Counted from the first letter of the stretch, positions 53,109 through 61,488 are shown. The stretch is DNA of 64,000 nucleotides from Pseudomonas viridiflava (GCF_900589395.1 NZ_UUIS01000067.1:79910-143909), one strand, 5' to 3'. Translations and numbers: made by a program. The notes: generated by a model not told the origin, from the letters alone.

Positions 53109-53212
53109 GAGCGCGCTTGCCCGCGACCGGCTGCGTAGCAGTCGTAGATTTTCAGCGTTTTCGAGATTTCTGCGAGCGCTGCGCACTCGGTCGCGGGCAA
53201 GCGCGCTCCTAC
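53105..53212. repeat. 108-bp paired repeat (REPIN, family B), copy 2
   Basis: It has the same length and ends as copy 1: GTAGGAGCGCGCTTGCCCGC and its inverse. The loop carries CGGCTGCGTAGCAGTCGTAG and later AGCGCTGCGCACTCGGTCGC. The first bases form the stop codon of the HAD gene. Confidence 0.93.
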
Positions 53213-53309
53213 ACCGGGTGCATGTTGGCTGCGCGAAAGCGTGCCGCCTTGGCGCTGTGCCAGTGGCACAGGATGATCTCCTACGGATGTTGCGTGAAGG
53301 CCGGAGCGC

Positions 53310-54380
53310 CTACGGGTGCTGCACGGCGGGCATCAGTGCCTGCAAGGCGGCCGTACGTTCGGCCGGGGTCAGTGTGCCCAGGTGCTCGACGCGGGCGTAA
53401 AACCTGGGCCAATCGCCGCCGACCTGTGCAAACACTGCCGCAAACGCCGGCACCCAATGCTCGTAAAGCCCGAACGGCAACAGCCGGGCGTTATTCAGCG
53501 GGGCGTTGATCCAGGCGTCAAAGCGGGTGTCGCCCGGCCAGCGCCGGTCGCGCAGTGTGCGGTATTCATGGCGCAGGCGTTCGAATTCAGCGGCCTTGCG
53601 CTCACGCATCACCGGTGCCGGCAGCGGCTGGGCATACAGCACCTGAAGCCGCTGCCGGGCCTCCAGCACCAGGGCGGTGAGGGCATCGCGCTGGGCGCTG
53701 CGAATGTCATCCTGGGCCGGCAGGCCCCGCGCAGCCCGCCATTGGCGGGCGCCTTGCTGCTCGACGAAGCTGGCGTAGGACTCATTGAAAGACGTGTCGT
53801 CCTGCACGTAGAAGCGCTGGTGCGCCAGCTCATGAAAGATCAGCGCCGCCAGACGCTCATCGCCCCAGCCGAGCATGGTGTTGAGAATCGGATCGCTGAA
53901 CCAGCCCAGGGTCGAATAGGCCTCGATCCCGGCCACGTACACATCCTGACCGGCCTGCTTCTGCAAGGCCGCCGCGCCCCGCGCACGTCCCTGGCTGTAG
54001 TAGCCGCGGTAGGCCACGCAACCGGCAATCGGAAAACAGTGGGTCACGGGTGTGAGCGAGAACTCCTCGGTGGCAAACACGTTCCATACCACGTAAGGGC
54101 GGCCGATGTCGGCGTACAGCCGGTAGCTCTGGTTGTCCGGCAGGTGCAGGTGCTCGCTGGCAAAGCGCCGGGCCTGCTGCGCAAGGGCCAGGTGCTGGCG
54201 CAACCTGGGATCGCGGCCCGGATCGGCCAGCACCTCGGCCACCGGCGTGCGCGCCTGCAACAATTGCCATTGCCCCGAAGCGAGCTGACTGTAATACGAA
54301 AGGCTGGAACAACCGCCGAGCAGCAAAAACGCCAGGACGGGCACACCGCGCCACAGGCGCACAACATCGAGTGCGGGCAT
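53310..54380 (-). CDS. Putative membrane-anchored zinc aminopeptidase (PF10023-like)
   Basis: 356 residues. The N-terminus has a hydrophobic segment ending LLLGGCSS, a possible lipobox. The zinc site is ALIFHELAHQRFY, followed by a downstream glutamate in FNESYASFVEQQGARQW. This matches the proteobacterial Aminopep (DUF-derived) family annotated as putative aminopeptidases. It probably works in the periplasm. No substrate is known. It is divergent from the lipoprotein gene at 54441. Confidence 0.82.
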   Translation of the reverse strand: MPALDVVRLWRGVPVLAFLLLGGCSSLSYYSQLASGQWQLLQARTPVAEVLADPGRDPRLRQHLALAQQARRFASEHLHLPDNQSYRLYADIGRPYVVWNVFATEEFSLTPVTHCFPIAGCVAYRGYYSQGRARGAAALQKQAGQDVYVAGIEAYSTLGWFSDPILNTMLGWGDERLAALIFHELAHQRFYVQDDTSFNESYASFVEQQGARQWRAARGLPAQDDIRSAQRDALTALVLEARQRLQVLYAQPLPAPVMRERKAAEFERLRHEYRTLRDRRWPGDTRFDAWINAPLNNARLLPFGLYEHWVPAFAAVFAQVGGDWPRFYARVEHLGTLTPAERTAALQALMPAVQHP

Positions 54381-54440
54381 AAACGGCCTTGAAACAGGAA
54401 GAAAGCATTATCATCGCACCCCATTGAACCGGAGTCTGCC

Positions 54441-54857
54441 ATGCGCCCCACCGTATCGATTCTTGCCTTCGGCCTGCTGGCCGGCTGTGCCGGCCCCTTG
54501 CCCGTCCACGACCCGGGCCTGGCGTGGGTCGACCTCTACACCCCGACCGGCAAGATGGTGATGGCCGACAAGCTGGACGGTGAGCGCACTTGGGACGGGC
54601 GTTATTTTCAGGTAGCGCCGGGCAAGCATGAGCTGCAGGTGCGTTTCGACTACGAATACCGCTCCGGCACGGCACTGGGGATGTTCAGCGACGATCTCAC
54701 CGAGATCACCTGCTTCATCGAGGTCGACTATGACCACTTCCAGGCCGGCCAGCGCTATCGGCTGGAGGTGCGTTCGCTCACCAATGACATCGAAGCCAGG
54801 CTCTACGACACCCAGCGCCAGGTGGTGGCCCGGGAAGGCCACATCCAGTGCATCTGA
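54441..54857 (+). CDS. Small lipoprotein of unknown function
   Basis: 138 residues from the ATG at 54441 with CCGGAGTCTG upstream. A short lipoprotein signal peptide ends LLAGC (C16). The mature part is a beta-rich domain with a tyrosine-rich strand FDYEYRSGTALGMF and a cysteine at each of two positions (TEITCFIEV and near the last residues HIQCI). No family recognised. Its TGA and the TCA of the facing gene abut, so the two stop codons share a TGATCA site. Confidence 0.7.
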   Translation: MRPTVSILAFGLLAGCAGPLPVHDPGLAWVDLYTPTGKMVMADKLDGERTWDGRYFQVAPGKHELQVRFDYEYRSGTALGMFSDDLTEITCFIEVDYDHFQAGQRYRLEVRSLTNDIEARLYDTQRQVVAREGHIQCI

Positions 54858-55091
54858 TCAGCGGTCGTTGTTCTGGTAGATGATTTTCTTGCTGCCGTAC
54901 TCGCAACTGCCGACCACCATGTTCTGGTCGCGCACTTCGTCGTTGGGGACGATTTCAAGCGTGTAGGAGGTGACGTTGTTGGCCTGGATGCTGGCCTCGA
55001 TTTCATCCTTGAGTTCATCGCAGGACTTGGGCGCAGCCAGGGCGCCGGTGGCCATGAGGGTGCAGGTCAGTGCGACAATCAGACGTTTCAT
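54858..55091 (-). CDS. DUF1161 periplasmic protein, copy 1
   Basis: 77 residues. A signal peptide (1-19) is followed by SCDELKDEIEASIQANNVTS, YTLEIVPNDE and VGSCEYGSKKIIY, the DUF1161 pattern with two conserved cysteines that may form a disulfide. It is paralogous to the gene at 57125. The function of the domain is unknown. The two copies flank osmC and the LLM oxidoreductase gene. Confidence 0.85.
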   Translation of the reverse strand: MKRLIVALTCTLMATGALAAPKSCDELKDEIEASIQANNVTSYTLEIVPNDEVRDQNMVVGSCEYGSKKIIYQNNDR

Positions 55092-55216
55092 CTTTGATTC
55101 CTTCGCTACGGCAAGGCACAGGAACTGTGCCGATAACCGTTGGACCCGCCACGCCTGCGGCAGTTCGCCAGCACGCGACCCGGATGTGAACCGGGCCGCT
55201 GCCAGAAGCGCTCGGA

Positions 55217-55648
55217 TCAGAGCAGGGTAGCTTCCAGCGTGATGTTGGCGTTAAGCACCTTGGACACCGGGCAGCCTTCTTTGGCCTTGGTGGTCAGCGC
55301 TTCAAACTGGCTGGCGTCAATGTCCGGGATTTTGGCCTTGAGGACCAGATGGATATCGGTGATGGCAAAGCCGCCGTCCACCTGGTTGAGGGTGACCTGC
55401 GCCTCGGTGTCGATGCTGTCGGCGGTGAAGCCTGCATCACCAAGGATCATCGACAGGGCCATGGAGAAGCAGCCGGCGTGGGCCGCACCAATCAGTTCTT
55501 CGGGGTTGGTGCCCTTGCTGCCGTTCTCGAAACGGGCCTTGAACCCGTAAGGCGTTTTTTGCAGTGCGTCTGTCTCGGTGGAAATACTGCCGATACCGCT
55601 TTTCAGATCACCTTCCCAGTGGGCGGATGCTTTCTTGACGATGCTCAT
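55217..55648 (-). CDS. osmC: OsmC-family organic hydroperoxide reductase
   Basis: 143 residues from the ATG at 55648. The two reactive cysteines are in AAHAGCFSMAL and KEGCPVSKVL, the OsmC spacing. It reduces organic hydroperoxides in the cytoplasm and is induced by osmotic and envelope stress. A good AlgU promoter (GAACTT-N17-TCAGA) lies ~46-73 bp upstream of the start. Confidence 0.95.
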   Translation of the reverse strand: MSIVKKASAHWEGDLKSGIGSISTETDALQKTPYGFKARFENGSKGTNPEELIGAAHAGCFSMALSMILGDAGFTADSIDTEAQVTLNQVDGGFAITDIHLVLKAKIPDIDASQFEALTTKAKEGCPVSKVLNANITLEATLL

Positions 55649-55693
55649 GGTGTCTCCTCGTGGACGGATCAATGTTTATGCAGTGACAGGGAT

Positions 55694-55721
55694 TCTGAGA
55701 ATAGCCGGGCATGGAAAGTTC
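55694..55721 (-). promoter_or_regulatory. AlgU (sigma-22) promoter of osmC
   Basis: The minus strand reads GAACTT, then 17 bp, then TCAGA, the same spacing and -10 as the ErsA-type promoter at 21512-21539. The likely start is about 40 bp before the osmC ATG. osmC is an AlgU target in P. aeruginosa as far as I recall. Confidence 0.85.
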
Positions 55722-55731
55722 AACGGTTTAA

Positions 55732-55752
55732 TTCCTACTACCAAAGTAGGAA
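55732..55752. promoter_or_regulatory. 21-bp palindrome between osmC and the LLM gene
   Basis: TTCCTAC-N7-GTAGGAA has perfect 7-bp arms. It lies 10 bp upstream of the osmC -35 and ~97 bp upstream of the LLM start. It may be the operator of an unidentified regulator, possibly controlling either gene. The arms are unlike the local REP sequences. Confidence 0.45.
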
Positions 55753-55848
55753 ATTTCAGCGCCAGGCATTGAAAAGTCTCCTGTCCGGCCTTACACCTGT
55801 AGTCATTACGGGGATGCACCCGACCCTTTTCAGGAGTTGTTGGCGCCT

Positions 55849-56850
55849 ATGAAACGCTTGTCCGATATCAAGATTTCCACCCTCGACCTGGTGCCGGTGC
55901 GCCAGGACAAGGGCCCTGCCGACGCGCTGCACCGCTCGCTGGACCTGGCCCGGCACGTCGAGAAACTCGGCTACAACCGCTTCTGGGTGGCCGAGCACCA
56001 CAACATGGACGGCATCGCCAGTTCGGCCACTTCAGTGCTGCTGGGCTACCTGGCCGGCGGCACCTCGACCATTCGCGTCGGTGCCGGCGGCATCATGTTG
56101 CCCAACCATGCGCCGCTGGTGATCGCCGAGCAGTTCGGCACCCTGGCCAGCCTGTACCCGGGCCGCATCGACCTGGGCCTGGGGCGCGCGCCGGGTTCGG
56201 ACCAGATGACCGCCCGGGCGCTGCGCCGCGAGCGCTCCGGCAGTGCCGATGATTTCCCTGACGATGTCGAGGAACTGGTCAACTACCTGGGGCCGCGCAC
56301 GCCCGACCAGCGCGTGATCGCCGTGCCGGGGTATGGCACCGAAGTGCCGATCTGGCTGTTGGGTTCAAGCCTGTTCAGTGCACAACTGGCGGGCATGCGC
56401 GGATTACCGTACGCCTTTGCCTCGCACTTTGCGCCGCGCTACATGCACGAGGCGATTCGCGTGTACCGCAATCACTTCAAGCCGTCCGAGGTGCTCGACC
56501 AACCCTATGTGATGCTGGGCGTACCGCTGGTGGCGGCCGATACCGACGAGCAGGCCGACTACCTGGCAACCTCGGTGCAACAACGCATCCTGGCACTGAT
56601 GCGCGGCCACAGCCTGGTGCAACGCCCGCCGGTGAAGTCGATGGACGACCTGTGGCTGCCGCACGAGCGTGAAGCGGTGGCAAGTTTTCTGGGGCTTGCG
56701 GTGATCGGCGGCCCGGAGAAGGTCAAGGCCCGGCTGGAAGTGCTGCTGGAGCAGACCGGCGCCGACGAGCTGATCTTCACCTGCGACCTGTATGAACATG
56801 CCGACCGCCTGCGCTCGTTCGAGATCCTGGCCGAAGTGGCCAAAAACTGA
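55849..56850 (+). CDS. LLM-class flavin-dependent oxidoreductase (YhbW-like)
   Basis: 333 residues from the ATG at 55849; a TTG four codons upstream is an alternative. It has the luciferase-like (beta/alpha)8 fold: RFWVAEHHNMDGIASSATSV, GAGGIMLPNHAPLVIAEQFG, RIDLGLGRAPGSDQ and PIWLLGSSLFSAQLA are the usual blocks binding FMN. The reaction and substrate are not known. It is divergent from osmC. A REPIN follows the stop. Confidence 0.9.
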   Translation: MKRLSDIKISTLDLVPVRQDKGPADALHRSLDLARHVEKLGYNRFWVAEHHNMDGIASSATSVLLGYLAGGTSTIRVGAGGIMLPNHAPLVIAEQFGTLASLYPGRIDLGLGRAPGSDQMTARALRRERSGSADDFPDDVEELVNYLGPRTPDQRVIAVPGYGTEVPIWLLGSSLFSAQLAGMRGLPYAFASHFAPRYMHEAIRVYRNHFKPSEVLDQPYVMLGVPLVAADTDEQADYLATSVQQRILALMRGHSLVQRPPVKSMDDLWLPHEREAVASFLGLAVIGGPEKVKARLEVLLEQTGADELIFTCDLYEHADRLRSFEILAEVAKN

Positions 56851-56875
56851 TCAACACCGTGGAGGCTGGTGCCCT

Positions 56876-56998
56876 GTAGGAGCGCGCTTGCCGGTATGCC
56901 GGACCACCGCGACCGGCTGCGTAGCAGTCGTAAATTTTCAGCGTTTCACAGATTTTTGCAAGCGCTTCGCACTCGGTCGCGGGCAAGCGCGCTCCTAC
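56876..56998. repeat. 123-bp paired repeat (REPIN, family B), copy 3 with insertion
   Basis: It equals the 108-bp element plus a 15-bp insertion near its left arm (GGTATGCCGGACCAC, ~56892-56906). Outer ends and the loop match copies 1 and 2. The inserted bases are unlike the rest of the family, so this copy has been changed after its spread. Confidence 0.9.
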
Positions 56999-57005
56999 GC
57001 CACCC

Positions 57006-57074
57006 GCGGTTTCGCGTCGTCCGGGACAGCGGTTTCGTATCGTACGGGCCAGCGGTTTCGCGCCGTCCGGCCCA
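57006..57074. repeat. Three tandem 23-bp repeats
   Basis: Units start at 57006, 57029 and 57052; each begins GCGGTTTCG and ends CCGGGACA, ACGGGCCA or CCGGCCCA. Unit length is not a multiple of three and no gene covers it. It follows the REPIN by 7 bp and precedes a DUF1161 gene's stop by 50 bp. Confidence 0.9.
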
Positions 57075-57124
57075 GCGAATCCGTAGCAGCCAGGCCCGGG
57101 GTTTGCGCTTGCCGTGCGCCAGGC

Positions 57125-57349
57125 TCAGTCACGCGAATACACGATTTCCTTGGTGTCGCCTTCACAGCTGCCGACCACCTGGTGGGTCGCGGTGCTGCCT
57201 TTCTCGACCACTTCCAGGGTGTAGGACGTCACGCCCTTGGCCTGCAGCTTGGCGTCGATTTCTGCCTTCAGTTCTTCACAAGGCTTGCCTGCCGCCATGG
57301 CAGTGCCTGCCAGGCTCAACAACCCTACCGCCAGCATCAAACGCTTCAT
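57125..57349 (-). CDS. DUF1161 periplasmic protein, copy 2
   Basis: 74 residues from the ATG at 57349. A signal peptide is followed by PCEELKAEIDAKLQAKGVTS, YTLEVVEKGS and VVGSCEGDTKEIVY, paralogous to the gene at 54858 (same cysteines, same Leu/Ile positions). The longer frame upstream has no signal sequence and was rejected. Function unknown. Confidence 0.86.
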   Translation of the reverse strand: MKRLMLAVGLLSLAGTAMAAGKPCEELKAEIDAKLQAKGVTSYTLEVVEKGSTATHQVVGSCEGDTKEIVYSRD

Positions 57350-57497
57350 GGGTACATCTCCTAGTACAGGCGCCATGCATGAGGTCGCCTGGGCGATACC
57401 GGCATGCGGGCTGATCAAATGAGGGGTGACACAAACAGGTAGAGCAGTGAGCCGGTCTGAAGGTTCAGTCACGGGCTCACCCGGCCGTTATCGGCAC

Positions 57498-57713
57498 TCA
57501 GCTCTTGGCAATGCGAAAACCGACTTTCAGGGTCACCTGGAAGTGTGCCACCTTGCCATTCTCGATATGACCACGGGTTTCAGTCACTTCGAACCACTCC
57601 AGCATATTCAGACTCTTGCTCGCTTCGGCGATGGCATTGTTGATTGCGTCCTCGATGGAGGTGGTCGAGGAGCCAACCAGCTCGACTTTCTTGTACGTAT
57701 GATGGTCACTCAT
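57498..57713 (-). CDS. Dodecin family flavin-binding protein
   Basis: 71 residues from the ATG at 57713. The sequence VYKKVELVG-like start (TYKKVELVGSSTTSIEDAIN), the LEWFEVTETRGHI block and VAHFQVTLKVGFRI are the dodecin pattern. Dodecins form dodecameric shells that store or buffer flavins. A weak AlgU-like promoter lies upstream. The longer frame (140 residues) lacks similarity before this methionine. Confidence 0.92.
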   Translation of the reverse strand: MSDHHTYKKVELVGSSTTSIEDAINNAIAEASKSLNMLEWFEVTETRGHIENGKVAHFQVTLKVGFRIAKS

Positions 57714-57769
57714 GGCAGTTCTCCGTTCAAAAGTCATTGACGAGCGTAGCAGTCGTGCCGCTCCCTGCA

Positions 57770-57797
57770 TCTGTGTCGAAAAGCCGGACAAAAGTTC
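57770..57797 (-). promoter_or_regulatory. Weak AlgU-like promoter of dodecin gene
   Basis: The minus strand reads GAACTT-N17-ACAGA, one mismatch from the AlgU -10 (TCAGA). It is 57 bp upstream of the dodecin start. It is a candidate only, given the mismatch in the -10. Confidence 0.4.
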
Positions 57798-57904
57798 AGC
57801 GCACCTACATCTCACTGCGCAGATCACTGCAAATGCCACTGCACTTTCCGCCAACCCTGTAGTCGGACACATCACACCCCATTCATCACTGCAGGAGATA
57901 CACC

Positions 57905-58240
57905 ATGGCCAGTTCGTCACTCCGTAAGGCTTCGCTGCAAAGCGTGGAAGCAGAGATCGAAAGTCTGCTCAAGTCTCTTGAAGGCTTGAAAAACGATGCT
58001 TCCGAGGAGTCGAACAAGACCCTCAAGAGCCTCAAGGCCAGCGCCGAACGTGCACTGGGTCATTCGCGTGGCCTGCTCAGCGACCTGGGCGAGGTCTATG
58101 AGGACGTGAAGGTCAAGACCAAGGAAAACGCCATCGCCACCCGCGATTACGCACAGGACCATCCATGGACCACCGCCGGTGTCGCCGTGGGCGCGCTGGG
58201 CCTGCTGGCTGCCTACCTGCTGTGCAAGCGCGGCGACTGA
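57905..58240 (+). CDS. DUF883 (ElaB/YqjD-like) membrane-anchored protein
   Basis: 111 residues. The N-terminal ~80 residues are a charged coiled coil; residues ~86-107 (WTTAGVAVGALGLLAAYLLC) are a single C-terminal membrane anchor with a glycine-zipper pattern, then a short basic tail. This is the YqjD layout, whose E. coli member binds stationary-phase ribosomes at the membrane. AGGAGATACACC gives a good ribosome-binding site. Confidence 0.88.
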   Translation: MASSSLRKASLQSVEAEIESLLKSLEGLKNDASEESNKTLKSLKASAERALGHSRGLLSDLGEVYEDVKVKTKENAIATRDYAQDHPWTTAGVAVGALGLLAAYLLCKRGD

Positions 58241-58254
58241 TCAGCCCGTACTGA

Positions 58255-59148
58255 TCAGCCGGCGCCCTTCAGCTCGTTCCTGAGCCATTGGGCCAACTGC
58301 CGGGCCCGCCCGTCGGCGGCCCGGTGGGGCACCCACAGCGCCAGCTGCGCCGGGGTTTCACTGAACCCCCACGGTGCAGCCAGGCGTCCGGCCCGCAGGT
58401 CATCGGTGACCAGCGGCTCGGGCGCAATGGCCACTCCCAGGCCAGCCACGGCCGCCTCCAGCAAATAATACAAATGCTCGAACCCTTGCCCGTAACGCAG
58501 TGCGTGCGGGTCGATGCCGTTGTGGCGCGCCCAACTGGGCCAGGCCTGTGGACGCGAGGTGGTGTGCAGCAGGGATTCATCGAGCAGCGCTTGCGCAGGT
58601 GCCTGGCGCAAGGCGTCGAAACCGGCGTAGTGCGGGCTCAGCACCGGACCGATGCGCTCGCCGGTCAGCTCCAGCACCTGCATGTCGGCCGGCCACGGCG
58701 GCTCGGCGAACACCAGCAACGCATCAAGCCCGGGACGACGCGGGTCCAGATCGCCTTCGCCTGCTGACAGGTGCAGGCGCAAATCCGGCAACTCTGCATT
58801 CAGGCGTCCCAAGCGCGGGATGAACCAGCGCGCCAGCAGGCTGCCCGAACAGCCGAGCACGAACGGCGCTTCGTGGCTGTCCTGGCTCAGTTCGGCGCAC
58901 ACCTCGCGCAGGCGATCAAAGGCATCGCTGGACACCTCGCGCAGGCGATTGCCGGCATCTGTGAGTTTCAGGCCGCGACCGTCCTTGTCGAACAGGCGCA
59001 GGCCCAGATGCACTTCAAGCGCCTTGAGCTGGCGGCTGACCGCGCCGTGGGTTACGTGCAGCTGTTCAGCGGCCTGGCTGACGCTGCACAACCGGGCAAC
59101 CGCTTCGAAAGCCCGCAGGGCATTGAGGGGAGGCAGGTCGCGGCGCAT
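58255..59148 (-). CDS. trpI: LysR-type regulator TrpI
   Basis: 297 residues. LysR helix-turn-helix is in AVARLCSVSQAAEQLHVTHG and SRQLKALEVHLGLRLFDKDG; the effector domain fills the rest. Divergent from trpBA and placed exactly as TrpI in Pseudomonas, it activates trpBA when indoleglycerol phosphate accumulates. The palindrome at 59167-59183 is its expected site. Confidence 0.95.
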   Translation of the reverse strand: MRRDLPPLNALRAFEAVARLCSVSQAAEQLHVTHGAVSRQLKALEVHLGLRLFDKDGRGLKLTDAGNRLREVSSDAFDRLREVCAELSQDSHEAPFVLGCSGSLLARWFIPRLGRLNAELPDLRLHLSAGEGDLDPRRPGLDALLVFAEPPWPADMQVLELTGERIGPVLSPHYAGFDALRQAPAQALLDESLLHTTSRPQAWPSWARHNGIDPHALRYGQGFEHLYYLLEAAVAGLGVAIAPEPLVTDDLRAGRLAAPWGFSETPAQLALWVPHRAADGRARQLAQWLRNELKGAG

Positions 59149-59166
59149 GATGTCCTCGTGGATAAA

Positions 59167-59183
59167 TGTGAGTTTTCCTCACA
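59167..59183. promoter_or_regulatory. TrpI operator (site I)
   Basis: TGTGAG-N5-CTCACA is a perfect 6+6 bp palindrome with a 5-bp centre, 19 bp upstream of the trpI start and ~100 bp upstream of trpB. It corresponds to the strong TrpI site I reported in P. aeruginosa, to my recollection. Binding would autoregulate trpI and, with a weaker second site nearer trpB, activate trpBA. Confidence 0.85.
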
Positions 59184-59282
59184 GGTGGTCGCGATCTTAT
59201 CGGTTTTCAGCCTGGCCTGCGCTGGGTAAAGTGACCCCATTGCCGAATCCGGCTCAACCCTTTCTGATCCTGGAGCTTGTTC

Positions 59283-60512
59283 ATGACCCAGACCCACTTT
59301 CGCAGCGGCCCCGATGCCAACGGCCTGTTTGGCTCGTTTGGCGGCCGTTATGTCGCCGAGACCCTGATGCCGCTGGTACTGGACCTGAACCGCGAATACG
59401 AAGCGGCCAAGGCCGACCCCGAGTTCGCAGAGCAGATGGCCTATTTCCAGCGTGACTATGTGGGCCGTCCGAACCCGCTGTACTACGCCGAGCGCCTGAG
59501 CGATGCCTTGGGCGGTGCGCGTATCTACTTCAAGCGCGAAGAGCTCAACCACACCGGCGCGCACAAGATCAACAACTGCATCGGCCAGGTGCTGCTGGCC
59601 AAGCGCATGGGCAAGACCCGCCTGATCGCCGAAACCGGCGCCGGCATGCACGGCGTGGCCACCGCCACGGTCGCGGCGCGCTTCGGCATTCCGTGTGTGA
59701 TCTACATGGGCGCCACCGACATCGAGCGCCAGCAGGCCAACGTGTTCCGCATGAAGCTGCTGGGCGCCGAGATCGTCCCGGTCACCTCCGGCACCGGCAC
59801 GCTCAAGGACGCCATGAACGAGGCCCTGCGCGACTGGGTCACCAACGTCGACAACACCTTCTACCTGATCGGCACCGTGGCCGGCCCCCACCCGTACCCC
59901 GCCATGGTCCGCGACTTCCAGTCGGTAATCGGCAGGGAAACCAAAGAGCAGATGCTCGACAAGGAAGGGCGCCTGCCCGACAGCCTGGTCGCCTGCGTCG
60001 GGGGCGGTTCCAACGCCATGGGCCTGTTCCACCCGTTCCTGGATGACGCCAGCGTGCAGATCATCGGCGTCGAGGCCGGTGGCCATGGCGTGACCACCGA
60101 CAAGCACGCCGCCAGCCTCAATGGCGGGGTGCCGGGTGTACTGCACGGCAACCGTACCTACCTGCTGCAGGACCAGGACGGCCAGATCACCGATGCGCAC
60201 TCGATTTCCGCAGGCCTCGACTACCCTGGCATCGGCCCGGAACACGCCTTCCTGCACGAAGTGAAGCGCGTCGAGTATGTCAGCATCACCGATGATGAAG
60301 CCCTGGATGCGTTCCACAAGTGCTGCCGCCTGGAAGGCATCATTCCGGCGCTGGAAACCGCACACGCCGTGGCCGAAGCCATTCGCCGCGCGCCGACCCT
60401 GAGCAAGGACCACCTGATGGTGGTGTGCTTCTCGGGCCGTGGCGACAAAGACATGCAAACCGTGATGAACCACATGGCCGCGACTGAAAAGACCCAGGAG
60501 ACACTGGCATGA
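59283..60512 (+). CDS. trpB: Tryptophan synthase beta chain
   Basis: 409 residues from the ATG at 59283. The PLP lysine is K95 in NHTGAHKINNC; GGGSNAMG binds the PLP phosphate; the glutamate in AETGAGMHG contacts the substrate. It condenses indole and serine to tryptophan. It overlaps trpA by four bases (ATGA). The trpBA pair, with trpI divergent, is a Pseudomonas hallmark. Confidence 0.97.
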   Translation: MTQTHFRSGPDANGLFGSFGGRYVAETLMPLVLDLNREYEAAKADPEFAEQMAYFQRDYVGRPNPLYYAERLSDALGGARIYFKREELNHTGAHKINNCIGQVLLAKRMGKTRLIAETGAGMHGVATATVAARFGIPCVIYMGATDIERQQANVFRMKLLGAEIVPVTSGTGTLKDAMNEALRDWVTNVDNTFYLIGTVAGPHPYPAMVRDFQSVIGRETKEQMLDKEGRLPDSLVACVGGGSNAMGLFHPFLDDASVQIIGVEAGGHGVTTDKHAASLNGGVPGVLHGNRTYLLQDQDGQITDAHSISAGLDYPGIGPEHAFLHEVKRVEYVSITDDEALDAFHKCCRLEGIIPALETAHAVAEAIRRAPTLSKDHLMVVCFSGRGDKDMQTVMNHMAATEKTQETLA

Positions 60513-61318
60513 GCCGTCTTGAACACCGTTACGCCCAGCTCAAGGCCGAAGGCCGTGCCGCCCTGGTGACTTTCATCACCGCCGGCGATCCCGGCTACGA
60601 CACCTCGCTCAAGGTCCTCAAGGGCCTGCCGGCTGCCGGCGCCGATGTGATCGAACTGGGCATGCCGTTCACCGACCCGATGGCCGACGGCGTGGCCATC
60701 CAGCTGGCGACCCTGCGTGCACTGGACGCTGGCCAGACCCTGGCCAAGACACTGCAGATGGTGCGTGAGTTTCGTGTCGACGACAGCACCACGCCGATCG
60801 TGCTGATGGGCTACTACAACCCGATCCACCGCTTTGGTGTCGAGGCGTTCGTGAGCCAGGCCAAAGAGGCCGGCGTCGATGGCCTGATCATCGTCGACCT
60901 GCCACCGGAGCACGATGGCGAACTGGCCACGCCCGCCCAGGCCGCCGGCATCGACTTCATCCGCCTGACCACCCCGACCACCGACGATGCACGCTTGCCC
61001 ACGGTGCTGGCGCGCAGCTCGGGCTTTGTGTACTACGTGTCGGTGGCCGGTGTAACCGGTGCCGGCTCTGCCACCACCGAGCACGTGACCCAGGCCATTG
61101 AGCGCCTGCGTCGGCACACGTCGCTGCCGATCAGCGTCGGCTTCGGCATCCGCACCCCGGAACAGGCCGCGGCGATTGCCCGGCTGGCCGATGGCGTGGT
61201 GGTCGGTTCGGCCCTGGTCGACCAGATTGCCAAGGCCACCTCGCCTGAGCAGGCAGTCGATGGCGTGTTGAGCCTGTGCGCGGCACTGGCCGAAGGCGTG
61301 CGCAACGCCCGCCGCTGA
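60509..61318 (+). CDS. trpA: Tryptophan synthase alpha chain
   Basis: 269 residues. Catalytic residues E49 (VIELGMPF) and D60 (DPMADG) are present, and the phosphate-binding loop is SVGFGIRTPEQ. It cleaves indoleglycerol phosphate to indole, passed to TrpB through a tunnel. The transcript probably ends at the terminator at 61489-61522, about 170 bp after the stop. Confidence 0.97.
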   Translation: MSRLEHRYAQLKAEGRAALVTFITAGDPGYDTSLKVLKGLPAAGADVIELGMPFTDPMADGVAIQLATLRALDAGQTLAKTLQMVREFRVDDSTTPIVLMGYYNPIHRFGVEAFVSQAKEAGVDGLIIVDLPPEHDGELATPAQAAGIDFIRLTTPTTDDARLPTVLARSSGFVYYVSVAGVTGAGSATTEHVTQAIERLRRHTSLPISVGFGIRTPEQAAAIARLADGVVVGSALVDQIAKATSPEQAVDGVLSLCAALAEGVRNARR

Positions 61319-61488
61319 GGCCGACTGCTGGTCGCTCCTACGGGGTTGATTTTCCGGCCGGTCATAGGTTGTGCTTGATGAGCGCGACTTCAGCCGCACA
61401 CGCTCCGGTAACGGTTTTGCAAGCCTGGGTAAAGTTCCTGATACAGAGGAATTCCGGGGCTTCAGACCGCTCTATACAGCAAGACACA

